This document shows positions 10,732 through 19,548 of a stretch of 64,000 nucleotides of DNA, piece by piece (position 1 is the first letter of the stretch; each line of letters opens with the position of its first letter). The notes under the pieces were generated by a model. It did no database searches and was not told the origin of the DNA. It saw only the letters and a program-made list of their open reading frames with translations. The stretch is taken from contig DASZTW010000017.1 of the NCBI GenBank assembly GCA_035547835.1, positions 300,992 to 364,991 on the forward strand, read 5' to 3'. This stretch comes from Acidimicrobiales bacterium. GTDB lineage: Bacteria > Actinomycetota > Acidimicrobiia > Acidimicrobiales > Iamiaceae. Both the position numbers and the translations under genes were made by a program.

Positions 10732-11724
10732 ATGGAAGCCACTGACGTCCACAACGTGATCATCATCGGGTCGGGTCCGTCCGGGCTGACCGCCGCGATC
10801 TACACCGGCCGCGCCAACCTCGATCCCCTGCTGCTCGAGGGTGAGCTCGTCTCCAACACCGACCAGCCAGGTGGCCAGCTCATGCTCACCACCGAGGTCG
10901 AGAACTTCCCAGGATTCCGCGACGGGATCATGGGGCCCGCATTGATGACCGAGATGCGCGCCCAGGCCTGCCGGTTCGGCACCGATGTGCGCACCGAGCG
11001 CGTGAGCCGCGTCGATCTGTCCACCGCGCCGTACGGCGTGTGGGTCGGCGATCCCGACGCTCCCGAGCCCACGTACCGCGCCCGGTCGATCATCGTGTCG
11101 ACCGGCGCCCGAGCGCTGATGCTCGGCCTCCCGAACGAGGAGCGACTCGTCGGCCACGGCGTGTCGACGTGCGCCACCTGCGACGGCTTCTTCTTTCGCG
11201 ACAAGGCCATCGCCGTCGTCGGCGGCGGCGACTCCGCGCTCGAGGAGGCGATCTTCCTCACCAAGTTCGCCTCGTCGGTCACCATCGTCCACCGGCGCGA
11301 CGAGCTGCGGGCCTCCAAGATCATGCAGCAGCGGGCGTTCGACAACCCGAAGCTCACCGTGCGGTGGAACGCAGTGGTCGACGATGCCGTCGGCGACAGC
11401 AAACTCGAAGCCCTGGTGCTGCGCGATGTGACCACCGGAGAGACCGAAACCGTCCCCTTCGACGGGCTTTTCGTCGCCATTGGCCACGTCCCGAGCACCG
11501 ATCTGTTCAAAGGTCAGCTCGAGATGGACGACCTCGGCTACCTGCTCACGCACGACGGCACGCGCACCAATGTGACCGGCGTGTTCGCGGCAGGCGACGT
11601 CGCCGATCACGTCTACCGTCAGGCGATCACCGCAGCCGGCACCGGCTGCATGGCCGCCATCGACGCGGAGCGGTGGCTCGCCGCCACCGACCACGGCACC
11701 AACCCCGACGCAACCCCCTGGTAG
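10732..11724 (+). CDS. trxB: Thioredoxin reductase (NADPH)
   Basis: A 330-residue flavoenzyme that transfers electrons from NADPH to thioredoxin. FAD binding is shown by GSGPSG (13-18), the redox disulphide by CATC (147-150), NADPH binding by GGGDSA (164-169) with HRRDELRA, and the C-terminal FAD contact by GVFAAGDVAD. The open frame extends 54 bases further upstream, but ATG at 10732 gives the usual N-terminus and follows GGGAG. trxA follows after 16 bases, so they form an operon. Confidence 0.96.
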   Translation: MEATDVHNVIIIGSGPSGLTAAIYTGRANLDPLLLEGELVSNTDQPGGQLMLTTEVENFPGFRDGIMGPALMTEMRAQACRFGTDVRTERVSRVDLSTAPYGVWVGDPDAPEPTYRARSIIVSTGARALMLGLPNEERLVGHGVSTCATCDGFFFRDKAIAVVGGGDSALEEAIFLTKFASSVTIVHRRDELRASKIMQQRAFDNPKLTVRWNAVVDDAVGDSKLEALVLRDVTTGETETVPFDGLFVAIGHVPSTDLFKGQLEMDDLGYLLTHDGTRTNVTGVFAAGDVADHVYRQAITAAGTGCMAAIDAERWLAATDHGTNPDATPW

Positions 11725-11740
11725 CCCCAAAGGAGAACCC

Positions 11741-12067
11741 ATGGCTGCTGGCATCGCCAACCTCACCGACGCCACGTTCGACGAAGTGGTCGGCGGCTCC
11801 GACGAGCCGTTGATCGTCGACTTCTGGGCCGAGTGGTGCGGCCCGTGCAAGATGCTGTCCCCGATCATCGAGGATCTCGCCTCCGAGCAGGCGGGAAAGC
11901 TCTCGTTCGCCAAGCTCAACGTCGACGACAACCCGGACGTCGCCCGGCGTTTCGACGTGATGAGCATCCCGACGCTGATCGTCTTCAAGGACGGCCAGCC
12001 CGCCAAGCGGATGGTCGGGGCCAAGGGCAAGGGTCAGCTCCTCGAGGAGCTCGCCGAGTATCTGTGA
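11741..12067 (+). CDS. trxA: Thioredoxin
   Basis: A 108-residue thioredoxin, substrate of the preceding reductase and cytosolic disulphide reductant. The active site WCGPCK spans residues 32-37, and the cis-proline loop is in MSIPTLIVF. AAAGGAG just precedes the ATG. The stop overlaps the GTG start of the CwlM-like gene (GTGA), so the redox pair and the cell-wall gene are coupled, as in mycobacteria. Confidence 0.97.
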   Translation: MAAGIANLTDATFDEVVGGSDEPLIVDFWAEWCGPCKMLSPIIEDLASEQAGKLSFAKLNVDDNPDVARRFDVMSIPTLIVFKDGQPAKRMVGAKGKGQLLEELAEYL

Positions 12068-13074
12068 CCCCGCCTGAACAAGGCGGCGCCCGACGCACCA
12101 CTCCCCTCCCGCTCTCGAGCGGAGCGGAAGGGGAGGCGGTTCGCGACATCCAGGACCGACTCGTTCGGAGTGGGTTCGGCCCCATCACCGATCCCGCCGG
12201 CGAGTTCGGACCGGCCACCGAGGCGGCGGTTCGCCGCTTCCAGGCCGAGCGCCAGATGCGGGTCGACGGGATCTGCGGGTCCCAGACCTGGGATGCGCTG
12301 ACCGAGGCGACCTGGCAGCTCGGTGATCGGCTGTTGTACCTGTGTCGACCGATGCTGCGCGGCGACGACGTCACCCACCTCCAAGTTCGGCTCTCCGCGC
12401 TCGGGTTCGATGCTGGTCGGGTCGACGGCATCTTCGGGCCCGACACCGAACGAGCGCTGCTGGACTTCCAACGCAACGCCGGTCTCACGAGCGACCGCAT
12501 CTGTGGCCCGGAAGTCGTCGCGACCCTCGACCGCATGGCGTCACGCGGCGGATCCACCACCAAAGCAGGCGTGCGTGAGCGCGAAGCGCTGCTGAGCGCG
12601 CCCCGGGAGCTGGCCGGTCGGCGGATCCTCATCGCTGAGGAAGGTGGGCTCGGCGCGCTCGCCGACAGCCTCGGGCGCACGTTGCGCGACCTCGGCGCCG
12701 AGATCCTGGTGTCCCACCAGCCCGACGGTTCAGCGCAGGCCCGCGAGGCCAACGGTTTCGACGCCCAGGTATGCCTCGCCCTCCACCTGCGCGACACACC
12801 CGGGGTCCATGCCTCGTACTGGTCGACGACGGGCTACGAATCCGTTGGCGGCCGCCGTCTCGCCCAGCTCCTCGTCGAACGGTGTCAGGCTGACCTGGAC
12901 CTCCACCCCGCCGAAGCTGCGGGCATGCGCCTCACGTTGCTGCGAGAGACCCGGATGCCGGCGGTCGTGTGCGAGATCGGACCGCCCGACCTGGCCGTGG
13001 TGGGCGCGGCCCGTCTCGCCGAGGCCCTCAGCGACGCATTGAGCCGCTGGGTCGCCGATCCCGTCGAGCACTGA
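12064..13074 (+). CDS. cwlM: CwlM-like protein: two peptidoglycan-binding domains plus degenerate amidase_3 domain
   Basis: A 336-residue protein without signal peptide. Two PG_binding_1 repeats are visible: about 23-80 (AVRDIQDRLVRSGFG, AVRRFQ, VDGICGSQTWDAL) and about 97-160 (DVTHLQVRLSALGFDAGRVDGIFGPDTERALLDFQ). The rest is an N-acetylmuramoyl-L-alanine amidase (Amidase_3) fold. The first zinc histidine, normally in DPGHGG, is replaced in ILIAEEGG, while the later His (ALHLRD) and Glu (VVCEIG) remain, so zinc catalysis is doubtful. In mycobacteria CwlM is a cytoplasmic regulator of MurA, controlled by PknB phosphorylation; gene order (trxA-cwlM) and lack of a signal peptide support the same class. 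GTGA overlap with trxA. Confidence 0.82.
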   Translation: MTPPEQGGARRTTPLPLSSGAEGEAVRDIQDRLVRSGFGPITDPAGEFGPATEAAVRRFQAERQMRVDGICGSQTWDALTEATWQLGDRLLYLCRPMLRGDDVTHLQVRLSALGFDAGRVDGIFGPDTERALLDFQRNAGLTSDRICGPEVVATLDRMASRGGSTTKAGVREREALLSAPRELAGRRILIAEEGGLGALADSLGRTLRDLGAEILVSHQPDGSAQAREANGFDAQVCLALHLRDTPGVHASYWSTTGYESVGGRRLAQLLVERCQADLDLHPAEAAGMRLTLLRETRMPAVVCEIGPPDLAVVGAARLAEALSDALSRWVADPVEH

Positions 13075-13158
13075 GCCGGTGGCGGCACGCGGCGCCCGAG
13101 TCGCCACATTGACCCGCGGGTCAAGCCGCTTGCACGCCCACCGGTAGGCTCCACCGCC

Positions 13159-13863
13159 ATGGTTCCGCCCGCTCCAGGCCAGCTCCCACCCGATGCGTCC
13201 ACGTGGGCGGCGACGGCGACGGCCATGGCACCCGACGTGCGCGCCGCGGCGATCGCGGCACGGGGCTTCATGCCCACCGATGAGGGCGACGCCCTGTGGG
13301 CAGCGGCCGTTGTCGCCACTGAGCTGGCACCGGACCTACCGCTGCTGGAGATCGGCACGTACTGCGGCAAGTCGTCGCTGTGGTTGGGCGATGCGGCGCG
13401 TGCGGCCGGCACCGTGTTGTTCACGGTGGATCACCACCGGGGCTCGGAGGAGAACCAGGCCGGTTCGGAGTGGCACGAGCCGGATCTGGTCGACCCGGCG
13501 ATCGGTCAGATGGACACCCTGCCCGTGTTCCGCCACACCACATGGTCGGCGGGGCTGGAGGCGTCGATCGTCGCCGTCGTGGGCGACTCCCCCACCGTCG
13601 CCCGCTTCTGGCGGACGCCGCTGGCGCTGCTGTTCATCGACGGCGGCCACGGCCGCGAGCCGGCCCACCGCGATTTCGAGCAGTGGACGCCACACGTCAC
13701 GCCGGGCGGCCTGCTGTGCATCCACGACGTGTTTCCCGACCCCGCCGACGGCGGCCGACCACCGTATGAGATCTACCTGCGCGCGCTCAATGAGGGCGGG
13801 TTCGACGAAGTGCGGTCGGTAGGATCTCTACGCGTGCTCCGAAAAGGGAAAAACAGGCCCTGA
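13159..13863 (+). CDS. Class I SAM-dependent methyltransferase (Methyltransf_24 type)
   Basis: A 234-residue protein with a Rossmann methyltransferase fold. Motif I is LLEIGTYCGKSSLWLG (about 62-77), followed by VLFTVDHHRGSEENQ (motif II with acidic residue), LALLFIDGGHG (motif IV region) and GGLLCIHDVFPDP. This pattern is typical of the O-methyltransferase/Methyltransf_24 group; substrate unknown. It is the last plus-strand gene before the parAB block and converges with parB. The gap to the CwlM-like gene is 84 bases. Confidence 0.85.
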   Translation: MVPPAPGQLPPDASTWAATATAMAPDVRAAAIAARGFMPTDEGDALWAAAVVATELAPDLPLLEIGTYCGKSSLWLGDAARAAGTVLFTVDHHRGSEENQAGSEWHEPDLVDPAIGQMDTLPVFRHTTWSAGLEASIVAVVGDSPTVARFWRTPLALLFIDGGHGREPAHRDFEQWTPHVTPGGLLCIHDVFPDPADGGRPPYEIYLRALNEGGFDEVRSVGSLRVLRKGKNRP

Positions 13864-14064
13864 CCAGGGATGAAGCCGGGTCGGTCGTACCTCTCGACCC
13901 GAGTTAGTCACAACCTTGAGCACAGGTTGTGGACATCTTTGCTCGAGCATTCGGCCACTCCACCTCAGGTGGAACTCTCGGCACTCGACCCATACTGCCA
14001 GCTTTCCGTCCTTTTCGAACCACTCGACACGCCACGATCTGAGGTTCGACCACCGCGGAGTGCG
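13864..14064. other. Convergent intergenic gap methyltransferase/parB
   Basis: About 200 bases without a gene. It contains TCCACCT-C-AGGTGGA, a near-perfect 7-bp palindrome around 13962-13976, and one DnaA-box-like motif (GTTGTGGACAT around 13925). The region is lower in GC than the flanking genes. The palindrome may act as a terminator; nothing else is recognised. Confidence 0.4.
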
Positions 14065-14967
14065 TCAGCTACGGTCGGTCGAGGGTTCGGTCATCAAGCG
14101 GTAGATCCGCTCGAGGTCTTCGAGGCTCGCGAAGTCGATCACTACACGACCCTTCTTGGCCCCCATGGTGACCTTGACGCGGGTGTCGAGCCGCCCCGAC
14201 AAGAGCTCCTCGAGCTCGAGCAAGCCTGGTGGCCGCAGCCGCGGCCCGCTCGGCGAGGGCCCTCCCGACGATCCCCCACCTTGGCGGTCCCGGACCGCCT
14301 GCTCCACTTGGCGCACCGACCACTCCTCGGCCACCGCCTTGCGCGCCAGGGCCTCCTGGAACGCCCGGTCGGGGGTACCGAGCAGGGCGCGGGCGTGGCC
14401 GCCCGACAACGCGCCCTCCTGCACCAGCCGTTGAATGGAGGGTGGCAGCTGGAAGAGTCGCAGCGAGTTCGATACGGCGGATCGGCTCTTGCCGACCCGC
14501 CGAGCAACATCGTCGTGCGTGAGCTCGAAGTCCTCGATGAGCTGCTGGTAGGCCGCGGCCTCTTCGAGCACGTTGAGGTCCTCGCGGTGGAGGTTCTCGA
14601 CGAGCGCGTGCTCGAGCGACACGGCGTCGTCGGTCTCACGCACCACCGCGGGCACCGTCGGGAGCCCCGCTCGCTTCGCCGCCCGCCAACGCCGCTCCCC
14701 CGCGATCAGCTCGTACCGCTCCTCATCGCTGTCGGGCACGGGCCGCACGAGCACCGGCTGCAGCACGCCGACCTCCTGGATCGACGCGGTCAGCGCCAGC
14801 AGCGCTTCCTCGTCGAAGTGCCCGCGGGGTTGGTAGCTGTTCGGCGTGATGCGAGCGATCGGGATCTCCCGCATCGCCGCACCGTCGATGCCGATGGTGC
14901 CTTCGGTCTGACGCTGCTCGGCGGGGATCAGCGCCCCAAGCCCCTTACCCAACCCGCTCCGACGCAC
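14065..14967 (-). CDS. parB: Chromosome-partitioning protein ParB
   Basis: A 300-residue CTP-dependent DNA clamp that loads at parS and spreads for origin segregation. Visible are the N-terminal GKGLGALIP motif (conserved in chromosomal ParB), the ParB/Srx CTP-binding segment IARITPNSYQPRGHFDEEAL and YELIAGERRWRAAKRAG, the helix-turn-helix (THDDVARRVGKSRSAVSN) and the C-terminal dimerisation part. GTG at 14967 lies inside the 3' end of parA and is preceded by a full AAGGAGGTGA ribosome-binding site, so translation is coupled to parA. Two parS sites lie upstream of parA at 16210 and 16248. Confidence 0.96.
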   Translation of the reverse strand: MRRSGLGKGLGALIPAEQRQTEGTIGIDGAAMREIPIARITPNSYQPRGHFDEEALLALTASIQEVGVLQPVLVRPVPDSDEERYELIAGERRWRAAKRAGLPTVPAVVRETDDAVSLEHALVENLHREDLNVLEEAAAYQQLIEDFELTHDDVARRVGKSRSAVSNSLRLFQLPPSIQRLVQEGALSGGHARALLGTPDRAFQEALARKAVAEEWSVRQVEQAVRDRQGGGSSGGPSPSGPRLRPPGLLELEELLSGRLDTRVKVTMGAKKGRVVIDFASLEDLERIYRLMTEPSTDRS

Positions 14968-16138
14968 GGCTCACCTCCTTGGCGAGTTCTCGATACGCGA
15001 TGGCACCCCTGGAGCTGGCATCGAAGGCCACGATCGGCTGCCCGAACGAAGGGGCCTCCGACAACCGCACCGTCCTCGGGATCACCGTCCGGCAAACCTT
15101 CTCTCCGAAGTGCGAACGGACCTCTCGCACGACCTGATCGGCCAGCTTCGTCCTGGCGTCGTACATCACCAGCACGATCGTGCTGACATCCAATGACGCG
15201 TTGAGGTTCTTTTGGACCAGCTGGACGTTGCGCAGGAGCTGCCCGAGGCCTTCCAACGCGTAGTACTCACACTGGATCGGCACCAACACCTCGTCGGCCG
15301 CCGCGAACCCGTTCACGGTCAACAGGCCGAGCGAGGGTGGGCAGTCGATCAGGACGAAGTCGTAGTCGTCTCGCACCGCATCGATCGCGTGCTTCAGGCG
15401 AAGCTCACGGCTGAACGCCGGCACCAGCTCGATCTCGGCCCCTGCCAGGTCCAACGAGGCGGGCGCCACGAACAAGTTCCGGACCGATGCCGCCTCGATG
15501 CAGTCCTCGAGGGGCACGTCGTGCAAGATGACGTCGTACATCGACGACTCGAGCGCCCGGATGTTGATCCCGAGGCCGGTGCTCGCGTTGCCCTGCGGGT
15601 CGAGATCGATCACCAGCGTGCGGTGCCCGAGCTCCGCCAGGCAGGCGCCAAGGTTGATCGACGTGGTGGTCTTGCCCACGCCGCCCTTCTGGTTCGCCAC
15701 CGCCACCACCCGAGGCAAGGGGCGCTTCGGTGGTTCGGGCACGTCATCGAGCGTCCCGTCGTCCGGAGGCGCTCCGGCGGCCCCTGCGGCCGCGTCGTCT
15801 GCCGTCGCGTCCGAACCGCTCGGTCGCGCATCCACGTCGGTCGACGTGGTCCCCGTCGTGGTCCCCGGCGTGGTCCCCGCCGTCGGCGACGGAGGAGGGC
15901 CTGGGGGTGGCACCCCGTCATCATCGAGCGTTTCGACAGCAGTCGCCGCGGGGGCAGCGGGTTCGTCGGTCACAGCGTCCTCCGTCGGCGGCGACTCCAT
16001 CGGTACGTCCTCGCCGCCCGGTCGATCAACCGTCCCCCCGTCGCCGTCGTCAGAGGGATCCTCGTCCGCCGCGGCCCGGAGCCGTTCGAAGATCGCGCGC
16101 CCGCGCGCGGCGAGGTCATCGGAGGGCACGTTCGCCAT
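14945..16138 (-). CDS. parA: Chromosome-partitioning ATPase ParA (Soj) with long disordered N-terminus
   Basis: A 397-residue ParA-type ATPase that forms the DNA-bound gradient moving ParB-origin complexes. The ATPase core begins only at about residue 141: VVAVANQKGGVGKTTTSINL (deviant Walker A), VIDLDPQGNASTGLG (Walker A'), and FVLIDCPPSLGLLT (Walker B). The preceding 140 residues are Asp/Pro/Thr/Gly-rich and likely disordered, including DNA-level GTGGTCCCC repeats around 15845-15885. ATG at 16138 was chosen; a TTG at 16165 would add nine residues. It overlaps parB by 23 bases. Confidence 0.93.
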   Translation of the reverse strand: MANVPSDDLAARGRAIFERLRAAADEDPSDDGDGGTVDRPGGEDVPMESPPTEDAVTDEPAAPAATAVETLDDDGVPPPGPPPSPTAGTTPGTTTGTTSTDVDARPSGSDATADDAAAGAAGAPPDDGTLDDVPEPPKRPLPRVVAVANQKGGVGKTTTSINLGACLAELGHRTLVIDLDPQGNASTGLGINIRALESSMYDVILHDVPLEDCIEAASVRNLFVAPASLDLAGAEIELVPAFSRELRLKHAIDAVRDDYDFVLIDCPPSLGLLTVNGFAAADEVLVPIQCEYYALEGLGQLLRNVQLVQKNLNASLDVSTIVLVMYDARTKLADQVVREVRSHFGEKVCRTVIPRTVRLSEAPSFGQPIVAFDASSRGAIAYRELAKEVSRASERVG

Positions 16139-16209
16139 CCTGCCGGGACCGCGGGGTCCGGTCAAGCACCATCAACCTTCAAGTACCGAAAGGTGCCACA
16201 CAGTCGGTC

Positions 16210-16225
16210 CGTTTCACGTGAAACA
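16210..16225. promoter_or_regulatory. parS site 1
   Basis: CGTTTCACGTGAAACA matches the universal 16-bp parS palindrome TGTTTCACGTGAAACA at 15 of 16 positions; only the outer base differs. It lies upstream of parA, where ParB nucleates. Confidence 0.95.
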
Positions 16226-16247
16226 CGCCCGCCGCGTGCGGCCGCGA

Positions 16248-16263
16248 CGTTCCACGTGGAACA
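16248..16263. promoter_or_regulatory. parS site 2
   Basis: CGTTCCACGTGGAACA is a parS variant with symmetric T-to-C and A-to-G changes that keep the palindrome. It lies 38 bases (centre to centre) from site 1, between parA and rsmG. Confidence 0.9.
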
Positions 16264-16339
16264 TGGCCACAAGGTGGTGCGCGGGCACACTCGGTCGGCA
16301 ACGAACGAAGGCTTCCGGCCCGTCACCGGTCTGCAGCGA

Positions 16340-17008
16340 TCAGAACCGTGGCGTGCGGGCCGGCTCGCCCACCCGCCGGGGGAGCGCCGGTGGGCTGAGC
16401 TCGACCAGCTCCAGCACCGCCAGGGCAGGCGGGCCTGTGTGCCGCATGGCGGGACCCAGACCCATGGCACGCAACGGACGCGCCGGCCATCGTTCGGCTC
16501 GCCCCGCGTCCTCCGTTGCGGCGGCGGGCGGCTCGCTGACGACGAGATGTCCGCCCACGCGCAGCAGGGGAGCGGCGCACTCGGCGACGACGGCGGGCTT
16601 GGCGAAACTACGAGCCGTCACCAGATCAGCCTGCGCCCGCCAAGTCGGATCGTGCCCGACTTCTTCGGCACGGCGTTCGAGCACTTCGACCCGTGCACCG
16701 AGATCCAGCTCGCCGACCGCCTCCCGCAAGAACGCGGCCCGGGTCCGCCGAGACTCGATGAACGACCAGGTGGCCGATGGCCAGCAGAGCGCGGCGAGCA
16801 CGAGCCCCGGCACGCCCCCTCCGGTGCCCAGGTCCACCGCTCGCGAGGGCGGCACCGCCACCACCGCCGCGAACGCCAGGGAGTGCGCCAGGTGCTGCTC
16901 GATCGCGGCGGGGCCGAGATCGCCCCGTGCCTGACGGCCCCGCAACAGCTCGACCAGCCGATCGCGGCGAACGTGCAGATCGGCGGGAAGGGAACCGGTC
17001 TCGGACAT
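16340..17008 (-). CDS. rsmG: 16S rRNA (guanine-N7)-methyltransferase RsmG
   Basis: A 222-residue methyltransferase that makes m7G527 in 16S rRNA. The SAM-binding signature AVDLGTGGGVPGLVLA (about 57-72) and the downstream FIESRRTRAAFLREA and VTARSFAKP motifs are typical of RsmG (GidB). It sits at its usual place between jag and parA. The gap to parA holds both parS sites. Confidence 0.95.
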   Translation of the reverse strand: MSETGSLPADLHVRRDRLVELLRGRQARGDLGPAAIEQHLAHSLAFAAVVAVPPSRAVDLGTGGGVPGLVLAALCWPSATWSFIESRRTRAAFLREAVGELDLGARVEVLERRAEEVGHDPTWRAQADLVTARSFAKPAVVAECAAPLLRVGGHLVVSEPPAAATEDAGRAERWPARPLRAMGLGPAMRHTGPPALAVLELVELSPPALPRRVGEPARTPRF

Positions 17009-17125
17009 GGGGAGCTCAGCGTACCCGTCTCGCAGGCCCGATCTTGGTGAGCGGCGGTGCGCGACACGGCCCAGGGCGAAGCCCTGGGCCGCAACCAGGA
17101 GCGGCGGACCGGTGTCCGCCGGTGC

Positions 17126-18040
17126 TCAGGTATCGGGGCTGATCACGACGTAGCGACGGGGCTCCTCGCCCTGCGACGACGTCGTCACACCCTCGATTTC
17201 GTTGACGGTGTCATGCACGACCTTGCGATCCGGCGGGTTCATCGGCTCCAGCGCGGTCGCCTTGCCGCTGTCCACCACATCCGCGGCAACTTTGGTCGCG
17301 AAGCGGGCGAGCGCCTCGTGCCGCTTGGCCCGGTAGCCGGCGACGTCGACCCGCACCCGGCCCCGGAAGCCGCCACCCGCGCTCCGTTGCAGGATCGTGC
17401 GCGACAGCTCCTGCACCGCACCGAGCGTGCGGCCGCGGGGACCGACCAGGATTCCCAGCTCGTCGCCCTGCACGTCGACCTGCACGGTTTCGTCGTCGAT
17501 CGGCGACGTGACCACCTCGGCGTCGAGGTCGAATGCGTCAACCAGACCTTCGAGGAAATCGGACACCAACTTGCCTTCCTCGGCGACCGTCAGCACCGGC
17601 CGGTCGTCGTCGGGACGACCTTGCCGGCCACCGCGCGGTCCCGAGCCGTTGGTGGGCGCGCGGCGCTCGCCGTGGTCACCCGACGCCGTCTCCACGGCGG
17701 GGCTGGCATCTCCTGCGTCGTCGTCTGACTGCATCTCGTCATCCTCGCGGGTCGCGGTCGCTGCGCTGGCGCGGGCGGCATCTCGCCCGCCACCGTTGCC
17801 CCCGCCACCGGCCCGGCTACGGCGCCGGGGTCGACGGTCCTGCTTGGGGGGTGGTGCCTTGGGAGCCACACGGGCCCGCACCCGGGCCTCGCTGCGCATC
17901 CGGCCGAACAAGCCCGCGCGGGGTTCCTCGACGATCTCGAACTCGGCATCGTCACGATGGATGCCGAGTTGGTCAAGGGCCGCTTCCTCGGCTTCCTCGA
18001 TGGTCTTGCCAGTGGTCTCGACCCACTCCACGTTCGTCAC
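17126..18040 (-). CDS. jag: Jag/KhpB RNA-binding protein
   Basis: A 304-residue protein with three parts: an N-terminal Jag_N domain (WVETTGKTIEEAEEAALDQLG; GLFGRM), a long disordered Arg/Gly/Asp-rich middle (about 65-150), and C-terminal KH (VDVQGDELGILVGPRGRTLGAV type motif) and R3H (FATKVAADVVDSG, MNPPDRKVVH) domains that bind single-stranded RNA. KhpB partners with KhpA and affects cell elongation in other bacteria. It overlaps yidC by four bases (ATGA), giving translational coupling. Confidence 0.94.
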   Translation of the reverse strand: MTNVEWVETTGKTIEEAEEAALDQLGIHRDDAEFEIVEEPRAGLFGRMRSEARVRARVAPKAPPPKQDRRPRRRSRAGGGGNGGGRDAARASAATATREDDEMQSDDDAGDASPAVETASGDHGERRAPTNGSGPRGGRQGRPDDDRPVLTVAEEGKLVSDFLEGLVDAFDLDAEVVTSPIDDETVQVDVQGDELGILVGPRGRTLGAVQELSRTILQRSAGGGFRGRVRVDVAGYRAKRHEALARFATKVAADVVDSGKATALEPMNPPDRKVVHDTVNEIEGVTTSSQGEEPRRYVVISPDT

Positions 18041-19320
18041 TTCCTCTTCTTCTTGGATCCGGTTCTGCGGGGCGGCGGCGGGCTCTTGCGGGTGGGGGAG
18101 GCGGCTCGACCACCGCTGGCACCATTGCCGGACGCGCCGTTCGTCCCGCCCGCGCCGTCGCCGCCACCTGCACCCTTGGCCCCCACCGCAGGCTTCGCCG
18201 CCGGGCGGACCTTGCTACCTGGTCGGTTCCCCTGCGGCTTCGGCGTCTGCGCCCCCACACCCTTGCCCCCGTTGGCGTTCTGGCTGCTGGCCTTTGCGCC
18301 CTTGCCACCCTTGTTGGCGGCCGCACCCTTGCCGCGCTGGCTCCCACCTTGGCCACCTCGGTTCGGCGGTCGCTTCGACCCTCCACCCTTGGCGGAACCG
18401 GAGCGACCGCCCTTCGCCGACGTGGGGGACTTGGCGGGCTTGGTGTTGCGGACCTGGGGCAGCGACTCGGTGGACGGAAGCAACGACCGCCATCCCCGTG
18501 CCGTGGCCGGGGCATTGCCCGCGGCCACCTCCGCACCGGCGGTGGCCGGGTACATCGTGCGGGTGATGAAGTACTGCTGGCCGATCCGGAACACGTTCGA
18601 CGCCAAGAAGTACACGACCACACCGGCCGGGATCGCGAAGTAGATCACCGCGAACACCAGCGGCATGATCTTCATCATCGTCTGCTGTTGGGGGTTGACC
18701 GCGTCCTTCGGCGTGCGGCTCTGCATCTGCCACTGCTGGATGTACGTGGTGGCGATGACCAGCACCATCAACACGAGGAAGGGCGCCGCGTGGCCCATGC
18801 CCTTCTTCATGGCGGTGAGCACGCTCTCGGACAGATCGACCCCGAGCGACATCATCTTCCCGGTGCTGTGCAGCGCCTCGTAGAGCTTGCTGGTGCTCGA
18901 GATGTACGACGGCTGGAAGTGGCCCGCGGTGGTGATCGCGTGGGTGCTGCCCGTGAGCGCGGCACCGACGTCGGCGCCCATCGGCGCCCGGTGGGTGAGG
19001 CCCTCGAGCACTCGGTAGAGCACCCAGAACACCGGGATCTGCAAGAGCATCGGCAGGCAGCCGCCGATCGGGTTGACCCCGTGCTCCTTGTAGAGGGCCA
19101 TCACCTCCTCGTTGAGGCGCTGGCGATCGTCCTTGTAACGGTTCTGCAGCTTCTTCAGCTCGGGCTGAATGCGCTGCATCTCGAGCATCGACCGTGTGCC
19201 TTTGAGCGTGAGCGGCAGCAGCACGATCATGATCGCGACGGTGAGCAGGACGATGGCGCCTCCGTAGGAGGGCCAGATCTGGTAGCAGAACGCCAGAGCC
19301 TTCGCGAGCCAGCCGAACAT
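18037..19320 (-). CDS. yidC: Membrane protein insertase YidC
   Basis: A 427-residue Oxa1/YidC-family insertase. The N-terminal helix is followed by YGGAIVLLTVAIMIVLLPLTLKGTRS and MQRIQPELKKLQNRYKDDRQ, the cytoplasmic coiled hairpin, then GVNPIGGCLPMLLQIPVF, a later helix pair around 150-260, and a very long Lys/Gly/Asn-rich basic tail (about 300-427) that can contact ribosomes. Its ATG touches the yidD stop directly. The tail is longer and lower in complexity than in most YidC proteins. Confidence 0.95.
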   Translation of the reverse strand: MFGWLAKALAFCYQIWPSYGGAIVLLTVAIMIVLLPLTLKGTRSMLEMQRIQPELKKLQNRYKDDRQRLNEEVMALYKEHGVNPIGGCLPMLLQIPVFWVLYRVLEGLTHRAPMGADVGAALTGSTHAITTAGHFQPSYISSTSKLYEALHSTGKMMSLGVDLSESVLTAMKKGMGHAAPFLVLMVLVIATTYIQQWQMQSRTPKDAVNPQQQTMMKIMPLVFAVIYFAIPAGVVVYFLASNVFRIGQQYFITRTMYPATAGAEVAAGNAPATARGWRSLLPSTESLPQVRNTKPAKSPTSAKGGRSGSAKGGGSKRPPNRGGQGGSQRGKGAAANKGGKGAKASSQNANGGKGVGAQTPKPQGNRPGSKVRPAAKPAVGAKGAGGGDGAGGTNGASGNGASGGRAASPTRKSPPPPRRTGSKKKRK

Positions 19321-19548
19321 CTACGGAGCCTTCCGGTTCGGGACGGGGTCGAAGCCGTGGCCGCCGAGGGGATGGCAGCGGAGGATCCGACCGACAGAGA
19401 GTCGAGTACCACGTAGCGCGCCATGTGTTTCGAGCGCTTCCATGGCATATGAGGAGCAGGTTGGGAGGTACTGGCAGGCGCTCGGGCGACCTTCTCGCGC
19501 CCGTTGGTACGAGCGAACACCTCGTTGCAGGACCCCAGCGACGCTCAC
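19321..19548 (-). CDS. yidD: Membrane protein insertion efficiency factor YidD
   Basis: A 75-residue YidD/DUF37 protein with the characteristic [21 protein letters not shown] core and the [18 protein letters not shown] motif with conserved cysteines. The GTG start at 19548 overlaps the rnpA stop (four bases, GTGA). It acts with YidC at the membrane. Confidence 0.93.
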   Translation of the reverse strand: MSVAGVLQRGVRSYQRAREGRPSACQYLPTCSSYAMEALETHGALRGTRLSVGRILRCHPLGGHGFDPVPNRKAP

